From assembly GCA_002474345.1 (NCBI GenBank), contig DKQD01000109.1, positions 1 through 10,417 of the forward strand: DNA of 10,417 nucleotides, written 5' to 3'. Position 1 is the first letter of the stretch; each line of letters opens with the position of its first letter. The notes under the pieces are model-generated. The model ran no database searches, was not told the DNA's origin, and was given only the letters and a program-made list of their open reading frames with translations. This DNA is from Bacteriovoracaceae bacterium UBA7317 (GTDB lineage Bacteria; Bdellovibrionota; Bacteriovoracia; Bacteriovoracales; Bacteriovoracaceae). Of the stretch, positions 1-7,348 are shown one piece after another. Both the position numbers and the translations under genes were made by a program.

Positions 1-90
1 ACTCAAGGTCTTTCGCATTTTGTAAGAGGGCTTATTTCTTCAGGACTTGTCACTGAGTCTTCTAAGGAAGGTTTAAGCTTACAAGTTTAA
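1..90 (+). CDS. C-terminal end of an unidentified protein (partial)
   Basis: Frame 1 is open from the first base to a TAA at 88-90, giving the last 29 residues of a gene that begins outside the window. The other two plus frames hit stops early and the minus frames downstream of trmL are broken, so this is the only reasonable coding reading here. It overlaps the convergent trmL gene by 12 nt (79-90). The tail (TQGLSHFVRGLISS, then GLVTESSKEG) loosely recalls the last helix and strand of a GHKL ATPase (GLGL...V...G.i..ES..G), but the fragment is too short to assign and the glycine motif is not intact. I do not recognise the gene. Confidence 0.5.
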   Translation, partial: TQGLSHFVRGLISSGLVTESSKEGLSLQV

Positions 91-549
91 TTTCCTAAGA
101 CATTCATAACCCACTGATGTAGCAACATTTGAAAGGTTGAGCGATCTAACATGTTCATTAAACATGGGAAGTTTGTAAGCATTACTCTTATAAGTTTCAA
201 GTACACTCGGTGGTAATCCCTTAGTCTCAGACCCAAAAATTAAATAACAGTCCTCTTTGAAAGGAGCGTCAAAATAGCTCTTCTCACCGGTTTTACTAAA
301 GAGGAATAAGCTGTCTTTTGTTGGAGACTTCTTTTGTATAAAGTGGTTGAAGCTTTCAAACTCAGTTAGGCGTACATGTTTCCAGTAGTCTAAGCCTGCT
401 CTTCGAACAGACTTTTCTGAAAGGTCAAAGCCATAGGGTTTAATCAGAATAAGGTCTATATCTAAGGCCAGGCAAGTCCGCCCGATAGACCCGGTATTGC
501 CGGGAATTTCGGGAGCGTAAAGGACGATACTAAATGGCTTTTTTTTCAT
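79..549 (-). CDS. trmL: tRNA (cytidine(34)-2'-O)-methyltransferase, TrmL/CspR family
   Basis: This is a SPOUT-class methyltransferase that uses SAM to 2'-O-methylate the wobble nucleotide (position 34) of leucine tRNAs. At 156 aa it matches the family's usual minimal catalytic domain. The family motifs are present in order: LYAPEIPGNTGSIGRTC at 10-26, with the conserved Asn18; RRAGLDYW at 49-56; IFGSETKGLP at 104-113; and the knot-forming segment RSLNLSNVATSVGYE at 135-149. These line up throughout with E. coli TrmL. The ATG overlaps the pepA stop as ATGA (546-549) and there is no strong Shine-Dalgarno, so translation is probably coupled to pepA. The 3' end overlaps the convergent upstream gene by 12 nt. 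Family assignment is secure; the exact tRNA substrate is inferred from the family. Confidence 0.93.
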   Translation of the reverse strand: MKKKPFSIVLYAPEIPGNTGSIGRTCLALDIDLILIKPYGFDLSEKSVRRAGLDYWKHVRLTEFESFNHFIQKKSPTKDSLFLFSKTGEKSYFDAPFKEDCYLIFGSETKGLPPSVLETYKSNAYKLPMFNEHVRSLNLSNVATSVGYECLRKLNL

Positions 550-2039
550 ATGTTTGTAAGGTAGTGAGTAAGAGTTCTTACAATGGAGCCGGAGGCACCT
601 TTAGAAGGGCAGTATGGTAGGTGAGATTGAGAATCACCAATACCTGCTATATCTAAGTGAGCCCAAGCAATTTTAGGGTCTACAAAGTTTTCTAAGAAGG
701 CGGCTGCTTTTGATGTGCCACCAAACCTAGAACCGCCCATATTTTTTAGGTCAGCAATATTTGATTTCATATCCTTTCTAAAAGGATCAATTATAGGAAG
801 TTGCCACATATACTCATCGACTTCTTTGGCAGATTCAAGAAGGCTGTTCGCAAGCTTGTCACTGTTTGTCATTAAGCCACACATTTCGTGACCAAGAGAT
901 ACAAGGCACGCTCCAGTTAGGGTGGCTGCATCAATTATAGTGTCTGGCTTTAGGTCACTAGCATAACTCAGGACATCACCGAGAACGAGCCTACCTTCAG
1001 CGTCCGTATTTAAAATTTCAACAGTTTTTCCATTTCGCGCTGTTACAATAGAGTCTGGCATTGTAGCCTTCTCATTCACCGCATTGTCGGTAATGCCTAA
1101 CAGACAGGTGACTTTTACATCTGTGTTAAGTAGTGAAGCAGCTCTAAAAGCAGAATAAACAGTCGATGAACCGGCCATATCAAACTTCATATTCATCATT
1201 GATCCGGATGGCTTCAATGAGTAGCCACCCGTGTCAAAAGTGAGCCCTTTTCCAACCAATACTATGTGTTTTGTTTTTTTGGTTACTTTTTTTGGAGTGT
1301 AGGTGAGGTGAACTAGTCTTGGTTCATAGGCTGAGCCAGCATTTACAGAAAGGAACATGCCCATTTTTTCTTTTTTGAGTTGTTGCCTTCCAAGTACTTT
1401 TACTTTGACTCTATTGAGTTTCTTAGAGTCTTTTTCAACCAACTTTGCATAGGTTTCTGAATTTAAAATATTCGGTGGCTCATTTACTAAGTCTCTGCAA
1501 AAGTTAACCGATTCACAAATGATTAAGCTCTCTTGAAGAGCTTTTTTGGCAGCTTTTGAATCTTTACTATCAACCTCAAGAACAACTTTTTTTAACTTTT
1601 GCTCTGACTTTGAAGATAAGTGTTTTTCAAATTTATAGGAAGAGAGAAGAAACCCTTGTATCACAGATGAAACGGACCTTTCGAAATCCTCTTTAAGGGC
1701 AAATTGACTAATTTTTAGGACAACTTCAGAGTGTTGGTTTAAGATTTTTTTACAGACGTTTGCTGCTTCGCATCTCAGTATCTCAAGAGAGACAGAACTT
1801 CTCTCTCCTAAGCCTAGGGCAAGAACGGTTGTTCCATTTTCTAGTTGGAAATTAAAGATTTGACCCTTTGCTCCTTCGAAAAACTTCGAAGCTTTAATTT
1901 TGTTGAAAGCTGTTTTAAAAGATGGGTCCCAGTCAGATATATTAATTGCTTTTTTGCTTTTTGACTTAAAAGCAGGAACGATGACAAGCTCATGTCCTTG
2001 CTTTTCATTTTTGTTACTCGTGGAAATTATAAACTTCAT
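546..2039 (-). CDS. pepA: leucyl aminopeptidase, M17 family (cytosol aminopeptidase)
   Basis: This is a cytoplasmic two-metal exopeptidase that removes N-terminal residues, especially Leu, from peptides. At 497 aa it is close to E. coli PepA (about 503). The N-terminal macrodomain-like half (about 1-160) is divergent. The catalytic half carries VGKGLTFDTGG (262-272, metal ligands Lys264 and Asp269), Asp287, and the M17 signature NTDAEGRL (344-351, ligands Asp346 and Glu348, catalytic Arg350). The PSKGASGSIVRTL tail (478-490) is typical of the family. All key residues are intact. An AGGAG Shine-Dalgarno (plus-strand CTCCT at 2045-2049) lies 5 nt before the ATG and supports the start. It is the first gene of a two-gene unit with trmL. 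Some PepA proteins also bind DNA (Xer recombination, carAB control); nothing here shows whether this one does. Confidence 0.95.
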   Translation of the reverse strand: MKFIISTSNKNEKQGHELVIVPAFKSKSKKAINISDWDPSFKTAFNKIKASKFFEGAKGQIFNFQLENGTTVLALGLGERSSVSLEILRCEAANVCKKILNQHSEVVLKISQFALKEDFERSVSSVIQGFLLSSYKFEKHLSSKSEQKLKKVVLEVDSKDSKAAKKALQESLIICESVNFCRDLVNEPPNILNSETYAKLVEKDSKKLNRVKVKVLGRQQLKKEKMGMFLSVNAGSAYEPRLVHLTYTPKKVTKKTKHIVLVGKGLTFDTGGYSLKPSGSMMNMKFDMAGSSTVYSAFRAASLLNTDVKVTCLLGITDNAVNEKATMPDSIVTARNGKTVEILNTDAEGRLVLGDVLSYASDLKPDTIIDAATLTGACLVSLGHEMCGLMTNSDKLANSLLESAKEVDEYMWQLPIIDPFRKDMKSNIADLKNMGGSRFGGTSKAAAFLENFVDPKIAWAHLDIAGIGDSQSHLPYCPSKGASGSIVRTLTHYLTNI

Positions 2040-2060
2040 ATAAGCTCCTATGGGAATTGG

Positions 2061-2090
2061 ATTTTTTGCAATTTAAAATAAGGTTTTCAA
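2061..2090 (-). promoter_or_regulatory. possible sigma-70-type promoter for pepA-trmL
   Basis: Read on the minus strand, TTGAAA (2090-2085, 5 of 6 to the -35 consensus) is followed after 18 nt by AAAAAT (2066-2061, 4 of 6 to the -10). The implied start, near 2054, would leave a short leader that still includes the AGGAG site of pepA. In such AT-rich DNA, matches of this quality occur by chance, so this is only a candidate. No comparably good promoter was found for the divergent lptF-like gene. Confidence 0.25.
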
Positions 2091-2180
2091 TGTTTTTACG
2101 AAAAAGCTAAGCTAGCACGAGTAGTTGAATTTTGTCTAAAACAAATGGTAGTTTGTTTTGTTATGCGTTGTGGTGTTTTT

Positions 2181-3341
2181 ATGCGTGTAATTCATAGGTA
2201 TCTCATAACAAGTTTTATTGGTCCTTTTGTGTTGGGGTCGTTATTTTTCATAATTTTTCTCTTAACATTCCAACTCTTTAATCTTGTGAAAGTTATTTTA
2301 AGCAAAGATGTACCCTTATCTGAAGTTTTGGCTTTATTTGGGCATATAGCTATAAGCTTTACCCCTTTATCGATTCCAATATCTATTTTATTTGCGACGA
2401 TGTTTACACTAAGCAAATTAGCTGAGGACTCTGAAATAGTTGCAATGAGGTCTTTTGGCTTCTCCAAGAATAAGATATTTTTACCTTTTCTAATAATAGG
2501 TGCTCTTATTGGTTTGGCCCTTTACTCAGTAAATCTTAGAATTATTCCTAATTCTAAAACTCAATTTAAAAATACAGTAATTAAATTAACTAGTAAGGCA
2601 ATTTTAAGGAATGTGAAGTCTGAGCAATTTTATGCTGAAATACCTAAGGCCACCATTTACGCAGAAAAAGTTTCGAAAAGAGGTACTTTTCTTGAAAATG
2701 TTTTTATCCATATAAAAAATAAGGAGGGTTTAGATGAGAGGTCCATTTTGGCAAAAAAAGGAGTTCTTATTAAAACCCAAGAAGGTAATGAAAGGTCGCC
2801 AAAAATTAGGTTGCTTTTGTACGACGGTAATATTGCCAAAATTAATAGGAGTGATAAAAATGTCGCAAAAGTTTTATTTAAAGAGTACGAATTTCCCATA
2901 ATGTCTAGCGATATAAAGATAGGGTTTGTTACGCGTGATGGGATGAGAGGCACAACTGAAATTATTGAACTTAGAAAAAGTATAAAAAAGCAGATAAGTA
3001 AATCAAAGTCAGCCCAACAAAAAAAAGTTGATTTAAATGGACTTAGAAGAAGACTTCTAAACCTGGAAATAGAATATTGGCAAAGAATTAACAATTCAAT
3101 TCAGTGCGTTGTTTTTGTGGTTCTTGGATTTTGTCTTTCTTTTGGTCACAGCAGATTTAAGAAAAAAGGGTTTAGTGGTTCTCTTTTTATGTCCATAATT
3201 GGTTATTATGGGATTTTCTTTTTTCTTTTAAGCGTTGTTAAAAAAGGGGGTGTTCCCCCTTCGGTTGCTATCTTGACACCTTCTGTAATGGTCATGGCCT
3301 TATGTTTTTTTCTAATGAGAAGGCTAGATTGGGTTTCTTAG
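2181..3341 (+). CDS. lptF: LptF/LptG family lipopolysaccharide export permease (YjgP/YjgQ)
   Basis: This is an inner-membrane subunit of the Lpt ABC transporter, which (with LptB) extracts LPS from the inner membrane and feeds it to the LptC/A/D bridge. The layout is that of the family: three N-terminal membrane helices, a periplasmic beta-jellyroll of about 100 residues, then three C-terminal helices (near plus-strand 3090-3150, 3175-3235 and 3255-3315). The signature KLAEDSEIVAMRSFGFS follows helix 2, and EIEYWQRINNSI precedes helix 4. The frame is open from an ATG at 2145, with others at 2163 and 2181. I chose 2181 because MRVIHRYLITSF aligns with the usual family N-terminus; none of the three has a strong Shine-Dalgarno. 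From 2181 the protein is 386 aa, slightly longer than E. coli LptF/LptG (about 360). Whether it is F or G is undecided; only one paralogue lies here. It converges on rodZ with 21 nt between. Confidence 0.85.
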   Translation: MRVIHRYLITSFIGPFVLGSLFFIIFLLTFQLFNLVKVILSKDVPLSEVLALFGHIAISFTPLSIPISILFATMFTLSKLAEDSEIVAMRSFGFSKNKIFLPFLIIGALIGLALYSVNLRIIPNSKTQFKNTVIKLTSKAILRNVKSEQFYAEIPKATIYAEKVSKRGTFLENVFIHIKNKEGLDERSILAKKGVLIKTQEGNERSPKIRLLLYDGNIAKINRSDKNVAKVLFKEYEFPIMSSDIKIGFVTRDGMRGTTEIIELRKSIKKQISKSKSAQQKKVDLNGLRRRLLNLEIEYWQRINNSIQCVVFVVLGFCLSFGHSRFKKKGFSGSLFMSIIGYYGIFFFLLSVVKKGGVPPSVAILTPSVMVMALCFFLMRRLDWVS

Positions 3342-3362
3342 ATTAAATGCAAACGAGCTTTT

Positions 3363-4451
3363 TTATAATTTTTCTTTGATAACTTCCTCAGAAGTTCTCG
3401 CTCTGCCACTGTCTTCAAAAACGAATAAAGGTAGTTGGTATTTACTAGTATTTCTTTTTGGAATAACAAGGCTTTTTACACCTGTTCTTGATGAATAGGA
3501 TATAGGCTTATTATTAACAAAGATTTTTGTCGCATTTATATTCCCAAGAAAAATTCTCATTTCTCCCCCCTTTATAAAAAGGCTCTTATCTTTTTTAAGA
3601 AATAGCTGCCTTATGGGCTTGTCATCGACTTTATAAGTAATCCATGTCTCACCATTCATTGCCTTGATATAAACTTTTTGTGGAGAAGTATCCTGTTGAA
3701 CGCTTTTTGGTAAAAGTTTCAAATCGTTCTGGTTGATTTCCGTCTTATAGGTAAAAAGCTCTCCTTTTATAGGAGAAAACTTGTACTTTTTTACCTTTTC
3801 ATCTGTTTCAACTTTTTTGTTTTCTTTTTTAGCAATAACTTCTTTTTTTATTTGGTTACTTTCTTTCTCATTTTGATTTTGTTTTTTTGTTGTCAGAGTA
3901 GTTTCGGGATTATTTTTTTTAATAGAGTTTTGCGCAAGCTTTACTTCGTCTTTTGTTTCTTTAAGAGGAGTTTTAATTGTTAGAGACTGGTGAGAAATTG
4001 TTTCAAATGAGGTTTCTTCTTGTTTTGAGGTACCCTTGTCATTAAAAAGGTAAGAAAAAGCGACAAGTCCCATTGTCACTGCAAAAATAGCCGTCATAGC
4101 TTTAGGCTTTTTTGATGAAGAAGGAGTAGAATACTCTTTCACCAAATTATTCGCTTGCCTTTGAGGAAATTGATTTAAATAGGTTTTTTCCAGTAGGTTT
4201 AGGCACTCTTTTTGGTTAATTGATAGGGCCTTACAATATGATTTAACAAATCCTTTCACGTAAGCTTTGTTAGGGAGTTGGCTAAGCTCATCTCCTTCAA
4301 GTAATTCAAGAAGGGTAGTACTTATTTTGGTAGTCCGAGAAATAATTTTTAGAGGAATTTCTTGCTGTTCTCTTTGTTTTTTTAGAAAACTACCAATAGT
4401 TTTGAAGTCGTTCTTTACAGCATTGGAAGTCGTTTCTTGTGTTTGATCCAT
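3363..4451 (-). CDS. rodZ: RodZ-like cytoskeletal membrane protein (HTH, one membrane helix, DUF4115)
   Basis: RodZ links the MreB cytoskeleton to the elongation machinery and so helps set rod shape. This 362-aa protein has the full RodZ plan: an N-terminal helix-turn-helix of the HTH_25 type (about 17-90, including the AYVKGFVKSYCKAL segment at 63-76 where E. coli RodZ contacts MreB), a single membrane helix (about 117-136), a long Lys/Glu/Asn/Thr-rich periplasmic linker (about 140-230), and a C-terminal DUF4115-like beta domain (about 258-330, with ETWITYKVDDKPI and KGGEMRIFLGN). An AGGA Shine-Dalgarno (plus-strand TCCT, 4456-4459) sits 4 nt before the ATG. It lies 16 nt after the pilW-like gene, in the same order as the conserved pilF-rodZ pair. 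The HTH is expected to bind protein rather than DNA; function is inferred from architecture. Confidence 0.85.
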   Translation of the reverse strand: MDQTQETTSNAVKNDFKTIGSFLKKQREQQEIPLKIISRTTKISTTLLELLEGDELSQLPNKAYVKGFVKSYCKALSINQKECLNLLEKTYLNQFPQRQANNLVKEYSTPSSSKKPKAMTAIFAVTMGLVAFSYLFNDKGTSKQEETSFETISHQSLTIKTPLKETKDEVKLAQNSIKKNNPETTLTTKKQNQNEKESNQIKKEVIAKKENKKVETDEKVKKYKFSPIKGELFTYKTEINQNDLKLLPKSVQQDTSPQKVYIKAMNGETWITYKVDDKPIRQLFLKKDKSLFIKGGEMRIFLGNINATKIFVNNKPISYSSRTGVKSLVIPKRNTSKYQLPLFVFEDSGRARTSEEVIKEKL

Positions 4452-4467
4452 TTTATCCTACCTTTTC

Positions 4468-5379
4468 TTAAAAACGAGGAGAAGTAGTCATTATTTCAGT
4501 ATTCTTTTGATTTTCGAAGTCTTCAAATAATTTAAAAGCTTTTAGGTTATCTTTTTTGTTTTCAATTTTCAAAAGTTCAGTACTTTTCATAAAAGAAGAT
4601 TTTACTATATTGCGAGATCTTTTCTTTGCGAATTTTCCAAAGTTACTGTCTGGAAACTTTTCAATAATTAGTTCATATTTTTTTAGAGCTTCTTGTGGTT
4701 TCCCAAGCTTTTCTAAGGCTAGAGCTTGTTTAAAGTGTGGAGCTGGTTCTCCGTAGCAGGTACCTTTAGAAGCTTCTAGGAAGTTTTTGTGTGCTAATTG
4801 GTAAAGCTTTTGTGAGAAGTAGAGTTCTCCTAGTTGGAATTTTGCTGGGCAATAATCCTTTTTTCCTGCAATTGAGCTTTTTAAATGCTTGAGGACACTT
4901 TTGACTTTACCCCTTTTTAGGTAAATGAGGGCCAAATTGTAGTGAACTCTATACTGATGAGGATATATAAGGTCTTCAAGCACTCTTAGGTACTCTTTCT
5001 CTGCTCTTTTTAGAAAACCTCTCTTAAAGTAAAGCGAGGCTAAATTGTTTCTGGCATCGGAGTTTTCTGGATTGGCGCGCAATGCTTTTAAAAAACTTTC
5101 TTGGCTTTTTTTAAAATCTTTTTTGAAATAATAGGTCATGGCCAGATTATTTAAAATCTTCGTGTCATTAGGTCTTAGAGCCTTTGCTTTTAATAGGAAC
5201 TTGAGAGCATTTGTGTAATCTTTTAAAATAAGCTTGGATGTTCCATGAGAATAATAAATGTCAGCTCTTTTATCTTTGTTTGTTTTGGTATCGTTTCCTG
5301 TAAGGAGGGAACAAGACTGGAATAGGAAAAGAAAAAGGTAATTTAAAAGGTTGAATTTTTTAGAACTCATCTTCTCCAT
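4468..5379 (-). CDS. pilW: TPR lipoprotein, type IV pilus biogenesis PilW/PilF-like
   Basis: This is a probable outer-membrane lipoprotein that helps assemble or stabilise the type IV pilus secretin. The 303 residues start with a short basic region, a hydrophobic stretch (11-20) and a lipobox-like FQSC ending at Cys23; Ser at +2 favours outer-membrane sorting. Six TPR-like units follow (about 38-71, 72-105, 106-139, 142-175, 177-210, 212-246). The segment EDLIYPHQYRVHYNLALIYL (135-154) resembles the TLYPERSRVFENLGL region of Pseudomonas PilF, which separates it from generic TPR proteins. Cys177 and Cys208 could form a disulfide in the periplasm. Residues 255-303 are an unassigned tail. Met1 has no Shine-Dalgarno; Met4 (plus-strand 5368-5370) has GGAG 3 nt upstream, so either may be the start. 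The rodZ-like gene follows 16 nt later. PilW/PilF identity rests on one motif plus synteny; the TPR lipoprotein call is firmer. Confidence 0.72.
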   Translation of the reverse strand: MEKMSSKKFNLLNYLFLFLFQSCSLLTGNDTKTNKDKRADIYYSHGTSKLILKDYTNALKFLLKAKALRPNDTKILNNLAMTYYFKKDFKKSQESFLKALRANPENSDARNNLASLYFKRGFLKRAEKEYLRVLEDLIYPHQYRVHYNLALIYLKRGKVKSVLKHLKSSIAGKKDYCPAKFQLGELYFSQKLYQLAHKNFLEASKGTCYGEPAPHFKQALALEKLGKPQEALKKYELIIEKFPDSNFGKFAKKRSRNIVKSSFMKSTELLKIENKKDNLKAFKLFEDFENQKNTEIMTTSPRF

Positions 5380-5579
5380 CTACTGGTTTTGGTTTTCTTC
5401 CAAGCTTTCACAGTTCCATTTTAACGATTTTAGCTAATTAAATCAAAACTAATCCTGATGAGTTTTGTTGTGTGATGCGTCTTTGGCATGGTTTGTTCAA
5501 TTATTTTTTCTAGCTTAAGAATTTGATGTAAAGAAGATACCTAGATTAAAAAAAGTTTAAATGATATTAAGATGGTTAT
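5380..5579. other. divergent intergenic region between pilW-like and ktrB
   Basis: These 200 AT-rich bases separate two divergently transcribed units. They hold the candidate pilW promoter described separately. Going the other way, the best ktrB promoter I can see is weak: TTGATG at 5523-5528, then 17 nt, then TTAAAA at 5546-5551 (3 of 6). A 12-codon plus-strand reading frame at 5475-5513 is too short and unsupported to call. A TCTAG/CTAGA inverted repeat (5509-5513 and 5541-5545, 27 nt apart) is short and may be chance. No RNA gene or terminator is evident. Confidence 0.6.
5418..5446 (-). promoter_or_regulatory. candidate sigma-70-type promoter for pilW-rodZ
   Basis: On the minus strand TTGATT (5446-5441, 4 of 6) and TAAAAT (5423-5418, 5 of 6) are separated by exactly 17 nt. 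Transcription would begin around 5411 and give a leader of about 32 nt before the first ATG of the pilW-like gene. Spacing, box quality and position all fit, making this the best promoter match noticed in the window, though AT-rich DNA raises the chance rate. Confidence 0.42.
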
Positions 5580-7310
5580 ATGTCTCAGGTATTTAAAAAA
5601 TTTCCTTTTCTCATTGAGCTTTTTTTTAATGGCTCTTTTATACTTCTTTTCTCCTTGAGAAGCGCAGATAAGATTCCTTTTCAGTTTCAGAGCGGTGAAC
5701 TTAAGGACTATATAGAGACTGGAGCTTTTTTTATTCCAATCGTTATTGCTTTGGTTGTTTTCACGAACTATCTTGAAGCAGGTAGTCTTGAGGAGTTCGT
5801 TAGGAAATATGTTTTTTCCTTAGTTATTTTTGTTCCTCTAGTTATAACTTGGGGAGATGTTGAGTTTGCCTTCTGGTTATCCTCAGCCCATCTTTTATCT
5901 TCCGTACTGACTATTTATGATGATGATACCGATGAGGGAATTAGAAAACAGAGGCAGGGGTACGCCATCTTTCAAGGTATTAAGCTTAGACCTGCTCAGC
6001 TTGTTTTGTTTTCTTTTTCTGCAGTTATTCTTTTAGGGACTTTTCTACTTCTTTTACCTGTATCTCAGAAAGAAGGTGTAAATATGTCATTTATTGATGG
6101 GCTTTTTATGGCCACATCAGCGACATGTGTAACTGGTTTGACAACTTTTTCTTTAAATCAAAGTTTTAGTTTTTTTGGACAAATAGTTATTTTAATACTC
6201 ATTCAAATTGGTGGGTTAAGTATTATGACTCTTTACTCATCGATGGCGATTTTACTTGGTAAGTCTCTAGGCGTAAAAGATCGGGTTATAATGCAGGATT
6301 TATTGGATATATCTAGCTTGGAAGACTTGCTCGCTATGGTAGGTAATATAGTTAAATATACTTTCTTCATTGAACTTTGGGGTGCTATTGTTCTTACATT
6401 AGCTTTTTATGATGAAGGGTTTGAATTTGGTAAGGCCCTTTATTACGGTATTTTCCATAGTATATCCGCTTTTTGTAATGCTGGATTTTCCTTATTTGAC
6501 GACTCTTTAGAGAGTTATGCTGTTAACCCAACTGTTCATGGGACTATAGCATTTTTAATTATTTTAGGTGGGTTGGGCTTTATAGTTCTCAAAGAATTAA
6601 AGGAATTCATTGTTCTAAGGAGAAGTTTGGCCAGGCTTTCCCTTCATACTAAGGTAGTTTTATCAATTTCAATAGTGTTAACAGTGGTGGGGATGCTCTT
6701 TATCTTTTTTAGTGAGTTTTTAAATTCTTTTGATAAGTTTACTTTGTGGGAGAAGATACAGGTATCATTTTTTCAGTCTATCACAATGAGAACAGCGGGT
6801 TTTAATACCGTGCCTCTAACTAGTTTTTCTCCATTTACTATTTTTGGGATGGTATTTTTTATGTTTGTAGGAGCGAGCCCTGGATCAACTGGTGGTGGTA
6901 TCAAAACGACAACTCTTGCGATTCTTTTTGCCGGTATTAGATCAACCTTGCTTGGAAGAAAAAAGGTTGGATTATTTGATCGGGTTATTCCTTCTCCTAT
7001 GGTTGTAAGGGCCACTGCTTTAGCAGTCATATCCATAATCGTTACTTTAGTTTTCATACTTATCTTGATGTTAGCTGAGTCTGAAACGACCTCTTATTTA
7101 CCAATCTTTTTTGAGGTGGTAAGTGCAGGAGGGACAGTAGGGTTAAGTTTAGGTGTAACTCCTTCCCTTTCTTTACTTGGGAAGTCTTTAATAGCCATTT
7201 TGATGTTAATAGGGCGAATCGGTCCTCTTACTCTAATACTCGCCGTAGCTCAGAGGGAAAAATTGCCTGGGGACATTGAGTATCCAGATGGAAAAATCAT
7301 GATGGGTTAA
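5580..7310 (+). CDS. ktrB: Ktr/Trk-type potassium uptake channel subunit, with extra N-terminal membrane region
   Basis: This is the ion-conducting inner-membrane subunit of a Ktr K+ uptake system, a member of the superfamily of K+ transporters with four pore-loop repeats. The four filter loops are visible: ATCVTGLTT (Gly186), AFCNAGFSL (Gly302), TMRTAGFNT (Gly407) and SAGGTVGLS (Gly521). The first filter position is Gly rather than Ser, as expected for K+ selectivity. The gating loop GASPGSTGGGIKTTT (431-445) in the third repeat is intact. The tail ending IMMG resembles the conserved KtrB C-terminus. The KtrB core begins near LRPAQLVLF (136). The preceding 130 or so residues add about four hydrophobic segments (near 8-26, 48-63, 78-92, 94-111) and make the protein 576 aa, against roughly 450 for typical KtrB. 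The start lacks a strong Shine-Dalgarno. ktrA follows after 38 nt. Confidence 0.92.
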   Translation: MSQVFKKFPFLIELFFNGSFILLFSLRSADKIPFQFQSGELKDYIETGAFFIPIVIALVVFTNYLEAGSLEEFVRKYVFSLVIFVPLVITWGDVEFAFWLSSAHLLSSVLTIYDDDTDEGIRKQRQGYAIFQGIKLRPAQLVLFSFSAVILLGTFLLLLPVSQKEGVNMSFIDGLFMATSATCVTGLTTFSLNQSFSFFGQIVILILIQIGGLSIMTLYSSMAILLGKSLGVKDRVIMQDLLDISSLEDLLAMVGNIVKYTFFIELWGAIVLTLAFYDEGFEFGKALYYGIFHSISAFCNAGFSLFDDSLESYAVNPTVHGTIAFLIILGGLGFIVLKELKEFIVLRRSLARLSLHTKVVLSISIVLTVVGMLFIFFSEFLNSFDKFTLWEKIQVSFFQSITMRTAGFNTVPLTSFSPFTIFGMVFFMFVGASPGSTGGGIKTTTLAILFAGIRSTLLGRKKVGLFDRVIPSPMVVRATALAVISIIVTLVFILILMLAESETTSYLPIFFEVVSAGGTVGLSLGVTPSLSLLGKSLIAILMLIGRIGPLTLILAVAQREKLPGDIEYPDGKIMMG

Positions 7311-7348
7311 CGAGTTTTGCTTGAATATACAGAGAGGGAGTTTAAAGA

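Noticed and set aside
2192..2467. Minus-strand open frame of 91 codons within the lptF-like gene
   Set aside because: It lies antisense to a clear membrane-protein gene, shows no family motif, and has no supporting start context.
2657..3094. Minus-strand open frame of 145 codons antisense to lptF
   Set aside because: Ser/Leu/Phe-rich composition is what the complement of Lys/Arg/Glu-rich coding sequence gives; no recognisable domain.
3342..3362. Possible bidirectional terminator between lptF and rodZ
   Set aside because: Only a 5-bp interrupted AT-rich stem before a T-run can be drawn; too weak to report.
4556..4756. Plus-strand 66-codon frame antisense to the TPR gene
   Set aside because: Shadow frame within a well-supported lipoprotein gene; no motif.
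5475..5513. 12-codon upstream open frame before ktrB
   Set aside because: Too short, no ribosome site, and not positioned for obvious leader control.
6773..7057. Minus-strand 94-codon frame antisense to ktrB
   Set aside because: Lies opposite the conserved filter and gating segments of ktrB and has no features of its own.
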